The notes beneath the pieces were generated by a model. That model was not told where the DNA came from and searched no databases. It saw only the letters and a program-made list of their open reading frames with translations. 64,000 nt of DNA from Ditylenchus dipsaci (lineage: Eukaryota; Nematoda; Chromadorea; Rhabditida; Anguinidae): assembly GCA_004194705.1 (NCBI GenBank), contig SADC01001184.1, positions 496,001 through 560,000 of the forward strand. The letters are read 5' to 3'. Positions 1-12,575 of this stretch are shown piece by piece. Numbering within the stretch: position 1 is the stretch's first letter; each line of letters starts with the position of its first letter. The translations under genes and the position numbers were made by a program.

Positions 1-510
1 CCAAAACCTGGGTGGGTACCATCTGGCCAGGTGGATATCCACCTGGATGGCCTGAAAAATAATTTTTTTGTTCATAATCAAAAATAAATCATGCTATCAT
101 ATGCGAATCGTATGGCAAATCGTGTTTGACAAGACCAGGATTATGATTTAACGTACCCAACCCCAAAACCGGGCTGGGTACCTCCTTTTCAGGTGAATAT
201 CCACCTGTTTCACATGAAAAAAAGTTTTGGTCAAATTTGAAAACAACCATTGTATCATATGCAAAATCGTGTGACGAATCGTGTTTGACAAGACCAAAAT
301 TATGATTTAACACACCCAAACCCCAAAACCGGGCTGGGTACCTCCTTTTCAGGTGAATATCCACCTGTTTCACATGAAAAAAAGTTTTGGTCAAATTTGA
401 AAACAAACCATTGTATCATATGCAAAATCGTGTGACGAATCGTGTTTGACAAGACCAAAATTATGATTTAACACACCCAAACCCGAAACCGGGGTGGGTA
501 CCTCCTGGTC
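1..510. repeat. Tandem array, about 160-base unit
   Basis: The motif TGGGTACC recurs at 13, 175, 335 and 495, giving a period of 160-162 bases. Each unit has a near-palindromic block (AGGTGNATATCCACCTG), a stretch CATGAAAAAAAGTTTTGGTC and the phrase AATCGTGTTTGACAAGACC. The first unit is more diverged. The same AGGTGGATATCCACCT block recurs near 34980-35170 inside another composite element. The array runs off the left edge of the window, so its full length is unknown. Confidence 0.85.
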
Positions 511-1014
511 AGTCACCTATCAAAATTCCAGGCTTCGAAGAAGCCGCTAGCACTACTTTAAACACGACGTGTTTGCTTAACCCCATGTCCTTATAGCTAG
601 TTTGTATATAATAAAAAATCAGGCTGTATGTGAAATGCAGCAATTCAGCGTCTAGTTTATTTTTTTCAGCGTTTTTTGAATCTTAGTTAAAAATAATGAA
701 ATCGAGCACCTATTTTATGAATTCAAAAACCTATTTTTTTCGATAAGTTCATCCATATTTGAATAGTTTTCACCAAGATTTATTATTATTAAGCCATCGA
801 GTTGAGATTTTCTACAACTCATAGCTTTATTTCAGTTCTTTGTCTTATTCCACTTTTAGCTTCCGAAAAGTGTAAATCCACTTCTGCTATCAATTTCATT
901 CGCAAACGAGAATTCAATTTTTTGTTAATAATTTTAATTTATAAATAACTGTCTCTATTTATTTCTCTAAATAAGATTCTCTGACACATTAAAATCTAAC
1001 AACGATCAAACCAT

Positions 1015-4000
1015 TTAAAAAGAAAAGAACAGAAGAAACACGACCAGAAAGATAAGAAAGACAACTGGAAAAGCCACACGTGAAACTAAGTCGATATTGT
1101 TGTTAAGTCTGGTGCAGCCAGCTTTGTGTTCCATTTCCATGACTGGCTGAAATGACTGGCTGAATAACTATTAAATATGAAATAACACCCACCTCCTTGG
1201 CGGTCGTTGTAGTTCCCTGTCTTCATCGTGAGAAATGGTGTTAGTGGTTGTCGGATGCAGTAGACCGTTGGTGTAGCGCACTCGTTGATGAATACCACAG
1301 CAGATCACAAGGAAGTATTCCAGAAAAGAGCAGAAAGTGATGAGCACACACAACACTAACCACACCACCATTGCTCTAGTAGGGGAAGGCAGAAGGAACT
1401 TCACAAAAATCAACTTATACACTAGTATTTAACAACATCTTGCCTAGCTTACCAGAACAGCAACCAGAATGAAGAAGGGCGCCGCAGCACTGATAGTTCG
1501 GGGCACTGACCAACTGCCTATAAAGATGCTTTTTGAAACTTATGAACCAGGGATCTAAAATTCGAAACTACCGTGAATCCAAAAGTGCAACCAAGAAGCA
1601 ACAACCTATATTCGATTTCATATTAAAAGCCAAAAATCAGTAAGCATGAAAATACCAGGAGAATGCAAGGAAAGAAAACTTTCATGAAAGAACCCATAGC
1701 ACTACCTGAATCGATATAAGAATAGTTAGCGTTTTTTTTTTTCTGAAATAGACCCATGTAACTCATCTCTTGAAAAAGCTATAAAATGACTATGGAGCCA
1801 ATAACTCCGAAAATTTTTCATTCCTAATTTTAAAGCAAGGAGATTCAATGACATAATCCCCTGCTGAAAAATAGTCTAAAGTTTGGTATATCTCTCGATA
1901 TACCGAGCCATGATTTGATAACCTTTTTAGTTCGTGTAGTCACTAAGAAGCTCAAAATATTTTTTTGGAAACAACGTTTGATTTCGAGATACCCCAAAAT
2001 GCAAAAAGATGGAATCTTACCCTTGAAGGTGACAGACACATTGACACACGAATAAACACCTAAAAATATTACGCTATCAAAGATAAATCTGGGGCTGACG
2101 TACCAACAGTGTAGTTGCCACACAGTCACCAGCAGAAGCATCTAAGAAAGAGTAAGCGGAAGATTCATCCAGCAGTTCTGCAGACACTTCTACAGGCAGA
2201 ACATTGGGTGGTGAGTTAGCCCACAAATAAATAATGTCTTCGATCGGATAGTTGTCTGAAAATAAGGTATGTGTGCTTGCAAATCTGTCACACAAACATA
2301 CAGCTTGAGAGCTTTAACTTGAAAGTCTTTTTGTCGGAAAGCATTCCAGATTCTGAATTATCAACAGTGAGTGTCAAAGTTCGCCTGAAAACTTTTTGTT
2401 TATAATGGACATGGACAATCGCCGTTGATGACAATGTAAATTCCGATTTTTTTTGAATCGCGGGAACAGCTATTTCACTCTGAAATGCTAGTAGAAGTAG
2501 AATACCGGGCGCTAGTAGAATACCGTCCACAAGCTGACCTTCCCAAAATCTTTCTAACTACCCTTCTTTAGGCGTATGCCTGAAGGTAGGCCAGCGTATG
2601 TTAGCCGGACTCAAAAGTGTCTTACACACTTTTTCCGGAGTTAGGGACTTTTTGCTATGGTTTTGTAAGAAAAATTTGGGGAGGAAGGGGGTATATTTTA
2701 TACCAAGGTCGAGAAATGATGTTCGAAGTTTTTTTGATTGCATAAAAAAATCAAAATTTAGAAACCGAAATTGCCATTGTCATCACCGGCTATGGTCCTT
2801 TAAGACAGTCTGTCTTTAATACATCTTTACTAGACAACAAAATTAGCCCTAGAAATAGATACAGTGGCCTCTGGATATAACACCATGGAGAACCGGACAC
2901 TTCTGTCCCGGACATTTCTGTCCCGACCCTTCTGTCCCGGACAGTTCTGTCCCGGAAATTTCTGTCCCGGACATTTCTGTACCGACATCTCTGTCCCATT
3001 TCCAAATTTACTTATAATTTGCATATCATACGAAATTTTAGTTTGAAAGCTGCGAAGGAATCTAAGGAATAATCAACCGAGAGTACCTATTGAGCAGTAG
3101 CCAGCTTGGGTCACGTAGGAACGAGTAAGCAGGTGGTGTTACCCAGAAGGAGGTAGTAAGGTGGTGTCATCCAGGAGGGAGTACCCAGGAAAGATACCTA
3201 GGAGTGGCGTCCAGGTATTTAGGAAAGCGTTCCCAGTTAGGGGTGCCCAGGTACTCAAGAGAGAGGTAACGAGGTGGTAGTACGCAAGGAGTTGTCCTCC
3301 CGAGGGGTACCCAGATGCGATACACTCCGGAGCAGGTACCTAAGGGGTGGTATCCAGGTGGGGAGAACTGGAAGGGGTATTCAGGCCAGGGTACCCAGGT
3401 GATTGTACTCAGATAATGGTACAAATGTAGTGATACCTAAGTAGTGTTACTTAGGTTTTGTAGTAAGGAAAGCTTTTATGCAACCTTAAAGTCCGGATTA
3501 AGTGGGTGGAGATGCTGCGAATGCGGCTGGCGCTTTTCTAATTTGTTATTGTAATGTTGTTGTACTCACAATAAATAAAAAAAACTCGATTGACTATTCT
3601 TTAGATTTTATGCAGCTTTCAAACTTAAATTTCGGATAATATGCAATTTATAAGTAAATTTGAAAATGGAACAGAAGTGTTGGGACAGAAATGTCCGGGA
3701 CAGAAGGGTCCGGGACAGAAGTGTCATGTACCCACGCCATGCCCTCAAATTTCGATTTTTTCAAGCAATTTTTAAGCATTTTGCGAACATTATTCGTCAG
3801 TTTGGTGCCGAAACTTGCCCCCAATTTATATTTTGTCGGTTCTTTATGAAAGAGTGAAAATTTTTAGATTAAAACAGTCGGCAGACTGCCGGCAAGATTT
3901 TTTCTTGAACAAAAAACGGGTGGCGGGCTAAATAAAGAAGGGATTTATTTAAAAATTTTAGGGAAAAATTAGATTTTTTCTGAAGATTTGTATTTATAGC

Positions 4001-4811
4001 TTTTAGGTAAACCTTTTCTAAGATATTTATAGTATAAGATATATGCCAAACACACAAACTTTTCGCTGGATCGCACATAGCCAGATGGCTCAATCACAAT
4101 CCTGCTTCTTGATTGCGATTCATCCGTCTTTTCTTCTGCTCCAATAAAGAAGGTGTCAGGCTTCCATATGGGCCGGTTCTTGGGCAGAGTGATTTCATGG
4201 ATTCCTTTAAACCAATACAAATTATAAATATCAAACAATAACACAACCTTCTCTAGGGTCCACTTCATAGCTAAGGCGGGAGTCTTCCCATTGCTGTCGC
4301 AAGTACAAGTCAACCTCCTAAAACTTTGCTTGTGCATCCCTAACACACCGAATAGGAACACCTACAGCAGTAGAGTGTTTGTGCCACACAATACGGTTAA
4401 TAAAAATACTCAGAATCACAGCAATGGCCGGGTGTTCAGCATAATCTAGAATTATACACAATATGAATGATGACTTGGAAGGCTGAGGTGAATAAGTGGA
4501 GTCAGTGGATGAATTATCATAGTTTTCGGGGTCTAATCCAACAGAATAACAACCTCTAACAGGTGGACGACTCTGCGCATCGTAGTCACCCGCTTGAAAC
4601 AACCTGGACACTATTTGAGTCTCCGTGTTAATCTGTCGACTTCTCAGGGCTTTAGCCTGAGTTGCTGACTGTCGACTGTTAGCTGACTGCCCTGTTGCTC
4701 TAAACTAATACATTTATCACTAGTGAGTCAAATTTGAACCAGAACTAACCCTAAAATGGCAACGAGAAAAAGGAGTAGGGGAGGTATGGACTGCACCATT
4801 GCTGTGTTCAT
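1015..4811 (-). CDS. Pentameric (Cys-loop family) ligand-gated ion channel, no Cys-loop cysteines
   Basis: This is a complete 13-exon gene of about 425 codons. Exons run 4811-4740, 4686-4554, 4445-4366, 4317-4248, 4204-4060, 2384-2302, 2255-2100, 2059-2021, 1705-1656, 1605-1572, 1517-1453, 1398-1193 and 1159-1015, and all phases agree. The order is: signal peptide (IPPLLLFLVAIL); ligand-binding domain with DLYLRQQWEDSRLSYEVD, RPIWKPDTFF and IVIEPSGYV; the SSYNYPIEDIIYLW strand; a two-cysteine loop-C region (DCVATTLL, then YSC); M1 (PCILLVVASWLHFWI); M2 after SVPRTI; M3 (AMVVWLVLCVLITF); a short loop; and M4 (SRVAFPVVFLIFLVVF) ending at TAA. The canonical C-x13-C is V-x13-F here. The M2-M3 segment is about six residues shorter than in GABA-A-type receptors. 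The VPR before M2 resembles anion-selective receptors, but ligand and selectivity are not determined. The largest intron (2385-4059) holds a fold-back transposon. Confidence 0.88.
2888..3733. mobile_element. Fold-back element with TTCTGTCCCGGACA tandem arms
   Basis: Both arms carry several copies of a 14-15 base unit (CTTCTGTCCCGGACA) and continue into a matching unique stretch (AAATTTACTTATAATTTGCA on the left, 2999-3053; its complement at 3612-3660). The outer flanks are ACACCATG (2880-2887) and ACGCCATG (3734-3741), a likely 8-bp duplication with one mismatch. The middle holds GT-rich degenerate repeats. It lies inside the ligand-gated channel's longest intron. Confidence 0.8.
3090..3440. 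repeat. Degenerate GGTACCCAGGTGG minisatellite
   Basis: Imperfect short repeats around GGTACCCAG and AGGTGGT fill the centre of the fold-back. Similar sequence recurs at about 46480-46720, 47340-47450, 48580-49025 and, on the other strand, 61510-61690. It appears repeatedly as cargo between transposon arms. I see no coding potential. Confidence 0.6.
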
Positions 4812-6424
4812 GCCAAACACATAAACTCGAACAAGAGATTAGTCTAGTAAATTGCTCCTTTTGCTTCCCTGAAAAAATTTTGTGGCTTCGAAAACCCAGC
4901 CCTAAAACTATCAATTACAAGAAGCCCTGTGAATTTACACTAGTAATATAGAGAAATGTGTATGTGTATAACCTCAAGAAATGGCCACAAAAAATAGTTT
5001 TATCGTTTTCTTATTCTTTTGTTTGTTGAAAGACTACTACTACTACCACCACCACCACTGCTCTAACCCCCGATCGCCACATTTTCGGCTTAAGTTCTAA
5101 GGCTGTTTGACTCAACTGCTTAAAAAGAGGAAGCTATTGATTTAGCGTAAAGAGAAAGTGGCAGATCGGGTGGAAGGAACTGAAAAAATTATCCCAAATC
5201 TGACAGCTGATGGCTCTGATGGAAACAACAAATCATCAAAGCACTAGTCTAAAATTTCTATGCATTTTGCAAACACATATGTATGTGTTTTGAATTGCAC
5301 ATTGTTTTTAAGGAATTTTTTCTGTATCGGATTTATAACAAAACAGACAGACTATCCATCTGGACCTGAAGAAAACATCAAATATTGTATAAAATTTAAA
5401 AAAATTACTGATTTTTTTTGTGAATTTTAAACAAAAATAAAAAACTAATGCTGTAGGTTAATTTGTAAAAGATTCAACATTCTTTATGCGGCTGCTCTAA
5501 ACTAATCACGTAGCTGTTGTGGTATACCTGTTGTTTTTTGCTGGTATTTAGGCCAAGATTAGGCCAGCGCCCTTTAAGAAAGTAATGTTCTCAAACATGT
5601 TTTCTCCCTTTTTTAATTCGGGAAACATGTTTGAGTTTTTCAACTCAAAATTTTACGGGTTGTCGAAACAGGGTGTCCGACTCGACAAGGCGAAATTTAT
5701 GTGTATATGGTAAATTTGCCGGTCAAACCGAAAATTGGCCAACCCTAGTATAAAATTAGACCTAGAAGAACAGAAAAGCACTGACAAACCCCGATAAGAA
5801 CTCAAATATTTTCATAGACAAATCTCATTCATAGGCAAATCTCGCTATCCTGAACGATCTTAACTCAGGTGACAGAGATTGAACTAAAATACTTTCACCG
5901 TCTAGCACATTAATTTTTTCACCTCCATGTTTGATGGTCGGGTTAACGATGAGGGAGGTTAAAGTTTAGATAGAATGAAGGTGATATCAGATGGACCTTT
6001 TCTTAAGTAGGCTAGAATCGAGACTGGGTTTTATTTTCTGGTTTGTATTCTGATGCCACAAATGGGTATTGTTGGGCTTATTTGGCATTAAGACACCGGT
6101 ACTAGATTTCGGTTGAAATGAAGACAGAGCGTGACCTGGATCCCCCACCTTTTCGATCTCTATTTGTAACTAATTACGTTTGAGTTCGATATTAATTAAG
6201 TTTGAGTTCTCGAAGTTTGAGAAAAAGTCCTTGCATATCATCACACCCAGCGCTTTTTTTGGCCAACCATAATTTAATTTTTTATGAAAATATTTATTCT
6301 TCACAGAAGTTAGCTCTATACATATTACAAGCTGCAGGTCAAAATTTAAAATAACATTTGAAAGGAGAGTGGCCGTTGTAGAGTAGTGAGATGTGTATGT
6401 GCGCTTATAGCAGCCATAGATCAA
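4812..6424. other. Intergenic region, no gene seen
   Basis: This lies between the channel's start and the SPATA20 stop, so it should hold the channel promoter and the SPATA20 3' flank. I see a CTA/CCA microsatellite (about 5031-5058) and a short inverted pair around AAACATGTTT (5588-5640). Open frames are short and show no recognisable domain. Confidence 0.5.
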
Positions 6425-9400
6425 CTAGTTTAATCGATCTTCCAATTCCTTTAATGTATAGACTGGCATTTCACAAGCAAAGTTTCTGCAAATGAACACC
6501 ACTGGTTTGTCGCCCTTCTGAGCATATGCTAGTTCTTTGAAGTGTTGATTGTTTTGCAGCAGCCATTGCTCTGAAATCCAGGCAGTAAAAATTATTTATA
6601 TATATTATGTTTGGTCACCTTTCTCCGGCTTATCTTGATCGAAGAAAACAAGCAGTTTGCCAAGAATGTGCTTAGCTTGGATGGCTTGCAGCATTTTCAC
6701 TGTCTCTTCATTCGATTTATGACCAACAACCACTATCTACAAAACCAATTGTTTCATGGCCTGTTCACATACTGAGAGTGGGAGTGAAAGTGAGAGTGGG
6801 AGTGAGAGGAAGGGGGTGTTCACAATGCACCTCACCCTAACTCTCACTCCCACTCTCGGGTGTTCACAATGCTTTTTTTCTTTTGCATAAAAATGATCAA
6901 ATTATTTTTTTATTTTTTAATTTGTTCATAATATTGCAGATTGCGAACAAATATTATGAAATGCAAACTATATTTGAATTTTAGTAGGCAAAAAGCTAAT
7001 GTAGTTCAAAAAATCAATCTTCTCTTTCTACTTCGGACTGGGCTGAGGACGAAGAGATGGCAATGGAAAGCTCACGCAATTTCTCACAGTATCCAGCGCT
7101 CAAAATTCCCCTTTACCGTCACGAATCTGTTGTCGAGAAGGCTATTTTAGACGCTTCGAAAACCGTGAACACAATGACTGTCGAATTCTTCCCATTGGCT
7201 CAGTCAGTTTCTCACATATGCAAACGGATCCAAGTGTTGGGAAATAATAACAGGTTTACTCTCTTGGAGTTCAAAAAAAATATCACGTGAATTGTGACTC
7301 ACAGAAAAAGGAGGGAAAAATAAAGCACTGAGAACACGAAATTATTTTAAAATACCGTAAACCCTCTATCAATTGTCATGGGTCAATTATATCAATTTCA
7401 TGATGCATCAAATTATCCAATAAGCGTTTTTTGGTCATAATATATAATATTATGAAGAAATTTCAAAAATAAAATATTAAAAAATTAAGTAAATACAAAA
7501 TAGAAAAAAGCATTGTGAACACCCGAGAGTGGGAGTGGGAGTGAGATTAAGGGGTGTCCACAATGATAACTTACTCTCACTCTCACTCTCAGTATGTGAA
7601 CAGGCCATCACAAAAAAAACTTTTTCTGTCACTTTACAGACCTGAGGCGGAGAACTACTAGAGGCATACAAAGAAGTGACCATTTTGGAGAGCACAAATG
7701 GATACTTTTGCAATCTTTCGTATGAACCCTCAAAAATATGTTGTGCTTTGGCCGCCAACTTCTTTTCATTGAAAAAGGAAGCTAGTCGAAGCAAATTGGA
7801 GGAGGCTATTGAGTTTGTGGAAGGCTAAAACAAATTTCGTGTACATTTTCGAGATAAATTCAAGCCCTGCAATCTTCTCAGGAAATTTTACGGGAATTAG
7901 AAATTTTAGGGAAATTTTACAACAAACACTAAACTCGGATTTTAAATTAAAATCTGACCTAAACTCTTGTTCTCATGTCTCTATAGAAAATCTATTGTGT
8001 TAAAGTCATATAAAAAAAACTTAATTAGGATTGGGAGGTTGAGGATTCAGTGTAGCTTTTTTTATTGCTAATTTTTAATTTTTTACTGTGACGAGCTGAT
8101 ATGCCCTTTTAAGCTCAAACTCCAAAAATCAAACCTCTGCTCCATCTTGTTCTAAAAATAGTTGTATTAAGCTAAGCAGCAGTGAAGACTCTTGCATACC
8201 TTCCTGCATTCTTGCGAAAATGGATGAGTCAGATGCACGTGCCAAGTAATAGCCAGAATCGTTTTCTTCGTCCCAAAAGTTCTTATCCATTTTCATTTGA
8301 AGGTCACAAGCCCATTGTAGGAGACTTTCGTCAAAGTTCAGCTCATACAAGTCCAGCAAAGCTTTTATGAGGAAGGCATAGTCATCAGCAAATGCAAAAA
8401 TTGGATTGCTACTACAAATTAAATATCCTAAAACAAACTAATCCAGTCAAAAATTACTACATTTGTGCAATTTTGCCGTTTTCATCCACGTAAGCTGAGC
8501 GCAGCAAGTCTCCGTTCAGAGTTAGGTGATTTTTCGCAAATTCTACAGCTTGCTCGGCCATTTGTCGAAAGTCTGTCCTGTTTGGCAAAGCAGATGCAGC
8601 AGCACATAGACCTGATATGGCTAGTCCATTCCATGAAGTTAGTATCCTTAAAACAGTTACAATTGTTTAAACTAATTACATCATACTTACAAATGCAAAC
8701 ACTCTTATAGTATACGCCTTTAAATAAACTTTTAGTTATTTTTTCTAACACAATAAATTGTAGAATTTCTCGTACATTGTGCGAGAAATTCTACATTTAT
8801 TGATGAGTTAAGAAATTTATTCGTTTTATACTGTATTTATTTTTGAACAAATTCAAAACACACGTCAAAACAGAACTGTACACCGGCATACATTTTCTAT
8901 CCCAGGATTAGCCCGGAGTTTAAAAATTTTGACGCTCCCTGGCCCATGGATTTTTTAAATTCAGGCCCGAGCTCGGTCAGGGCTGGTCGAATGACCAGTG
9001 GTACACGCATTTTCTCTAATAACTCCACCCCCCCCCTCAACTTTGAAGACCTTTATCTCAGTTCAGAGCCAATATTTTGAATATTGATTTAACTTTTTAA
9101 ATCTCGGTTGACCACCTAAAATCTCAAGATCGAATTCAAAATTTTCCGATTTTTGGGGGTTGAAAAATAACTCCGCGGGGAGTTGTTAGAGGTTATTATT
9201 GAAGTTTATTGCCATCATAATTTGTAATGGTTAACCCTTGATAATTCTCGAAATAAGTCATAATCTTAGATTAAAAAAGTGTATAAAAATAATAGTCAAT
9301 ATAGCCTGTCCCAATTTATTTCAATCGAAAAGCATTAGGGCGCTAACTTATAAGGCACTTACTTGTTGTCCAGATGTGGTCTGGGTCTTTGAGCACGTCG

Positions 9401-12400
9401 CTGTCTCAACAGCACTTTAGCATCTTCGATACACTGCTTAAACTGCTGTTCATTCATGTGACACTCGCCGGCATAATCTTTCAATGTTTTTCCATCTATG
9501 GATTTCAAAACATTTTGTTTAGTGAGCTCGTTGTGCGGGTCCTCAAATTTTCAGACATTAACAAGTCAAACAAGAAAGATTGTGTACTGCATGTCTGGGC
9601 ACATTTCCGTTGTCATAAACGTTGAAAACAGTGCAGAAGATCTCATCCAAGGTGATGTTTTCATTGAAACGAGTAGGGTGATCTCCGAGAACTTGCTCTA
9701 TTTCAGCTTTAGTCCACACACAAAATGCTCCTTCTTTCTTTTTGTGTGAGTCATGAGTTGGCAAGGAATCCGCATCTTCTGCGGAATAGAAACCCCCTAA
9801 CTGAAAAAAATGGTTGGGTAAAAAGAATCGATCAAATATTTTCTTGCCGGATGAGTTAGGTTCTCTTTGAGGTAGTCAGCAATGTCTTGAACTATCTCAC
9901 TAAATAAGCCTGTCTCCTTGTAAAAATTGGAGTAGACTTCAAGCAGTTGGCCTTGGTCGTAGAGCATTTTCTAAATAAAGTAAGAAAAATAAACGCTAGT
10001 GTAATATACCCTCCCAAAATAGTTTTAGAGGGTACTTAAAACCACTATTCTAAAAAAAGCTTGTGCAAAAGCTTTTGTTAATAATGGATAGGCTCTGAGC
10101 CTAAATCTAAGCCTACGTCCTTAATCCTAAGCCAAAGCCTAAATTATTGGGTAGCGTATATTACACTAGCGTTTTCGGGAGAAGTATATTACACTAGCGC
10201 CGAAAAATGACTGCTTATAAAACTTACATTCGCAATATATAATAAAACTCATAAATTTTGGTGTATTATGTTGTACAAAAATACCTCAAAATGAGGGACA
10301 TGCCAGGTGGCGTCAACAGAATATCGGTGAAATCCCTGAAAAAGCAATTGAGTGTTACAGAAAAATATTCATAAATTCAGTATTAACAACTTTTCCAACG
10401 TGGTCATGAATTCCACCATCAGCCATCTAAATAATTGAACATCTGTTAAGATAGTTAATGTCGCTGGAAACCTTCTGAAGGGTGGTTTGAAGCATATGTA
10501 AGGCATACTTCCCTTCTTTAGAGGATCTGTCTGCGACGTAACAAGCCAATAAAAAATCCAGATCAACTGAACTTGTGATGAACATTGAAAAGTGAAACAA
10601 CTTCTCAATACCTACCAGGTTTTGGGAATTTAGGAGCAGTGCCAAAACCTCCGTTTACTTCATCAAACTCACCAGCTAAATGTTCTAAGCACTTCTTAAA
10701 CACTGTATTTGGGTTTGCTTGTCCGGTCTTGGACTTTTTTAAGCTTTGTTTAATAGCTTCCGCTAGAGTTTTGCCCTAAAAACTTAATTTAGGTGAACTA
10801 GCAACCTTTTTGGTCAAATCGAATAACCTGTTGCTTTACTTCTGCTTGTCTATTTTTCCACTAAAAGATACTTATTAAAACTTATCTCAAGCTAATTTTA
10901 AAAATATTACCTTGTCAGCAATCATTTTTAAAATTGTCGGAAAACCTGGTCGACCATAATTATCCTCAGGAGGAAAATATGTGCCACCCATTATGGGTTC
11001 CAAATCTGTAAAAATTACAATCGTAGTCTGGGAAATCGTCTTGTCACTAAACTACTGTAATGTAGCTTTTTAATGCATGCAAACCGATTTGTTATTTGTT
11101 TAACACGTACGGCAAGAAAAGTCCAATTTAAAGATTTAATAGATTCATCAGTTATATGGGTCAGAGGACTGCAGTATTTTGGTAAAACAGTTATATTTTG
11201 TAATAAAAAAATAAAATGATAATTGAAAAAGAATTACTTTTTGTTAGTTTTTTTGAGTTTGAACATTTGCATACCTGGCGTCAAAAATACACTCATAGGC
11301 CATCCACCTGTCAAAATAAATATAAGTTTTACAACAGTTAAAAACAACATAGAGATATTTCCCACCTGAACCAGACATAGCTTGTACAAAGGCCATATAC
11401 AGGCGGTCAACATCAGGTCTTTCCTCTCTATCCACTTTTATGCTAACGAAGTTTTCGTTAAGCAACTTTCCAATTTCTTCATTTTCAAAAGATTCGTGGC
11501 CATTACCTAACAAAACATATTTATCTTATCGTGATAGGAAAAGTTTTAAAAATTACATGACACCAATGGCAAGTAGAGTATCCAACTTGATAAATTAAAT
11601 AATTTGTATGAAAAAGAGACAAAGTTATACCTGATAAGAAAATGGGGCGATTGAGCTCCTTGGCTTTCTTGAAAGCTTCTTCGCCCCATGGATACCTAAC
11701 AAAAATTACAAATATAGTCGACACTGTACGTAATGATCACCCAGGAGTCAGCCTAAGTGAACAGTATGTACAGGGTGCGGCGAAAAAATAAAAGATAAAA
11801 GTCTAGCGAAAAGAACAAGAAAAGCTGTTATTGAGTAGTATTGTTGTCGTATTGTTTTTCACGCTGTCTTTTGTAATATTAATTTTGTTTAATTGTTTTG
11901 TTCAATGCAGAACCCCTTGTGGCTAAAGCTTTGTTTAAATTGTTGGCTGAAAACTCGAAAACATTTTTGGGGGTTCCACCGGTGCGCGGAAGCCGTTGAC
12001 AAAAAATTTTAAAATTGGCCGAATGTTTTTGCCCCACCATGTAGAGCTGAACACCATCAGGTTGATTACTATACTGAGAGTCAACTGTTTTTTATAATGA
12101 TAACACAACGTCTACACAATCGAATTTTGACTCCTGTACAATGTACACCGTCCTGCGCCTTTCCTTCTTTTGGGGGTGTATTACAAGTTTTTTTAATTTA
12201 TGTAACTATTAATGCTTAAATGAAGATTTTTTACAAAAAAATTCCTTTGGTTCCAATTGGTGTGAAAATACAAGTCCAATTTTTTAAAAATTCAGACCTT
12301 TATTTGGATTTTAAGATTTTATGCTTGATTTTGAATTATTTTTTCAAGAAATAAAATTTATATTAAATATATTCCACTACGCGACTACTATTTAATCAGC

Positions 12401-12575
12401 AAATAAGTGTCTTAAATTTTCAATAATAAAGAAAGAAGGAAAAATTTGGCGGTCGAAAAAACCGTGTTTGTTATTTTTGATATTTAAAAATATACCAATT
12501 TACTGGATTTGTCACATGCTGCAGCAGGTAAGGAGACTTTTCATGCGCCAAATTATTAAGTCTTCCTGTAGCCAT
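6425..12575 (-). CDS. SPATA20: SPATA20/YyaL-family thioredoxin-domain protein
   Basis: Many small exons read along the full length of this family. The start ([20 protein letters not shown]) is at 12575, followed by [20 protein letters not shown] (about 11640-11698), [28 protein letters not shown] and [16 protein letters not shown]. Further exons give [113 protein letters not shown] and a C-terminal [15 protein letters not shown]. The stop is at 6425. The family joins an N-terminal thioredoxin-like fold to an alpha/alpha-toroid, and its biochemical role is poorly defined. One intron after LKENLTHP begins GC rather than GT. In the exon after CHWCH one C appears to be missing, breaking frame (see findings). 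Introns hold a fold-back at 6757-7607 and MITEs near 8748, 9018, 9992 and 11767. Confidence 0.93.
6757..7607. mobile_element. Inverted-repeat element with GAGTGG hexamer arms, 3-bp duplication
   Basis: The ends are TGGCCTGTTCACATACTGAG and its complement, followed inward by tandem hexamers (GAGTGG/GAGTGA) and by GGTGTTCACAATG. TCA flanks both sides (6754-6756 and 7608-7610), which fits a PIF/Harbinger-like 3-bp duplication. The centre shows no transposase. It lies in the last large intron of SPATA20. A related end (GTGAACAAGCCA) appears near 40868-40880. Confidence 0.75.
8748..8803. repeat. Small perfect hairpin in SPATA20 intron
   Basis: TTGTAGAATTTCTCG and CGAGAAATTCTACA form a stem around a 9-base loop, extended by CAATAAA/TTTATTG. 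It may be a miniature element or a remnant of one. No coding content. Confidence 0.6.
9018..9200. mobile_element. Diverged copy of the CCGTATTTCCTCTAAT MITE family
   Basis: TCTCTAATAACTCC at the left and AACTCCGCGGGGAGTTGTTAG at the right, with the internal phrase GACCTTTATCTCAG, match the internal layout of the copies at 24659 and 46079. The terminal CCGTATTT has decayed. It lies in a SPATA20 intron. Confidence 0.45.
9992..10201. mobile_element. Short inverted-repeat element with CGCTAGTGTAATATAC ends
   Basis: CGCTAGTGTAATATAC at 9992 is answered by GTATATTACACTAGCG near 10150-10166, and a further copy of the end follows at 10186-10201. No frame. It lies in a SPATA20 intron, and the extra terminus suggests two insertions or a partial tandem duplication. 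Confidence 0.55.
11767..12044. mobile_element. Mariner-like MITE
   Basis: The left end TACAGGGTGCGGCGAAAAA and the right end TTTTTGCCCCACCATGTA are imperfect inverted repeats with TA at the outer edge, as expected for Tc1/mariner insertion. The interior has no transposase. It lies in SPATA20 intron 1. Similar CAGGGTG ends occur at 43756 and 63263. Confidence 0.6.
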
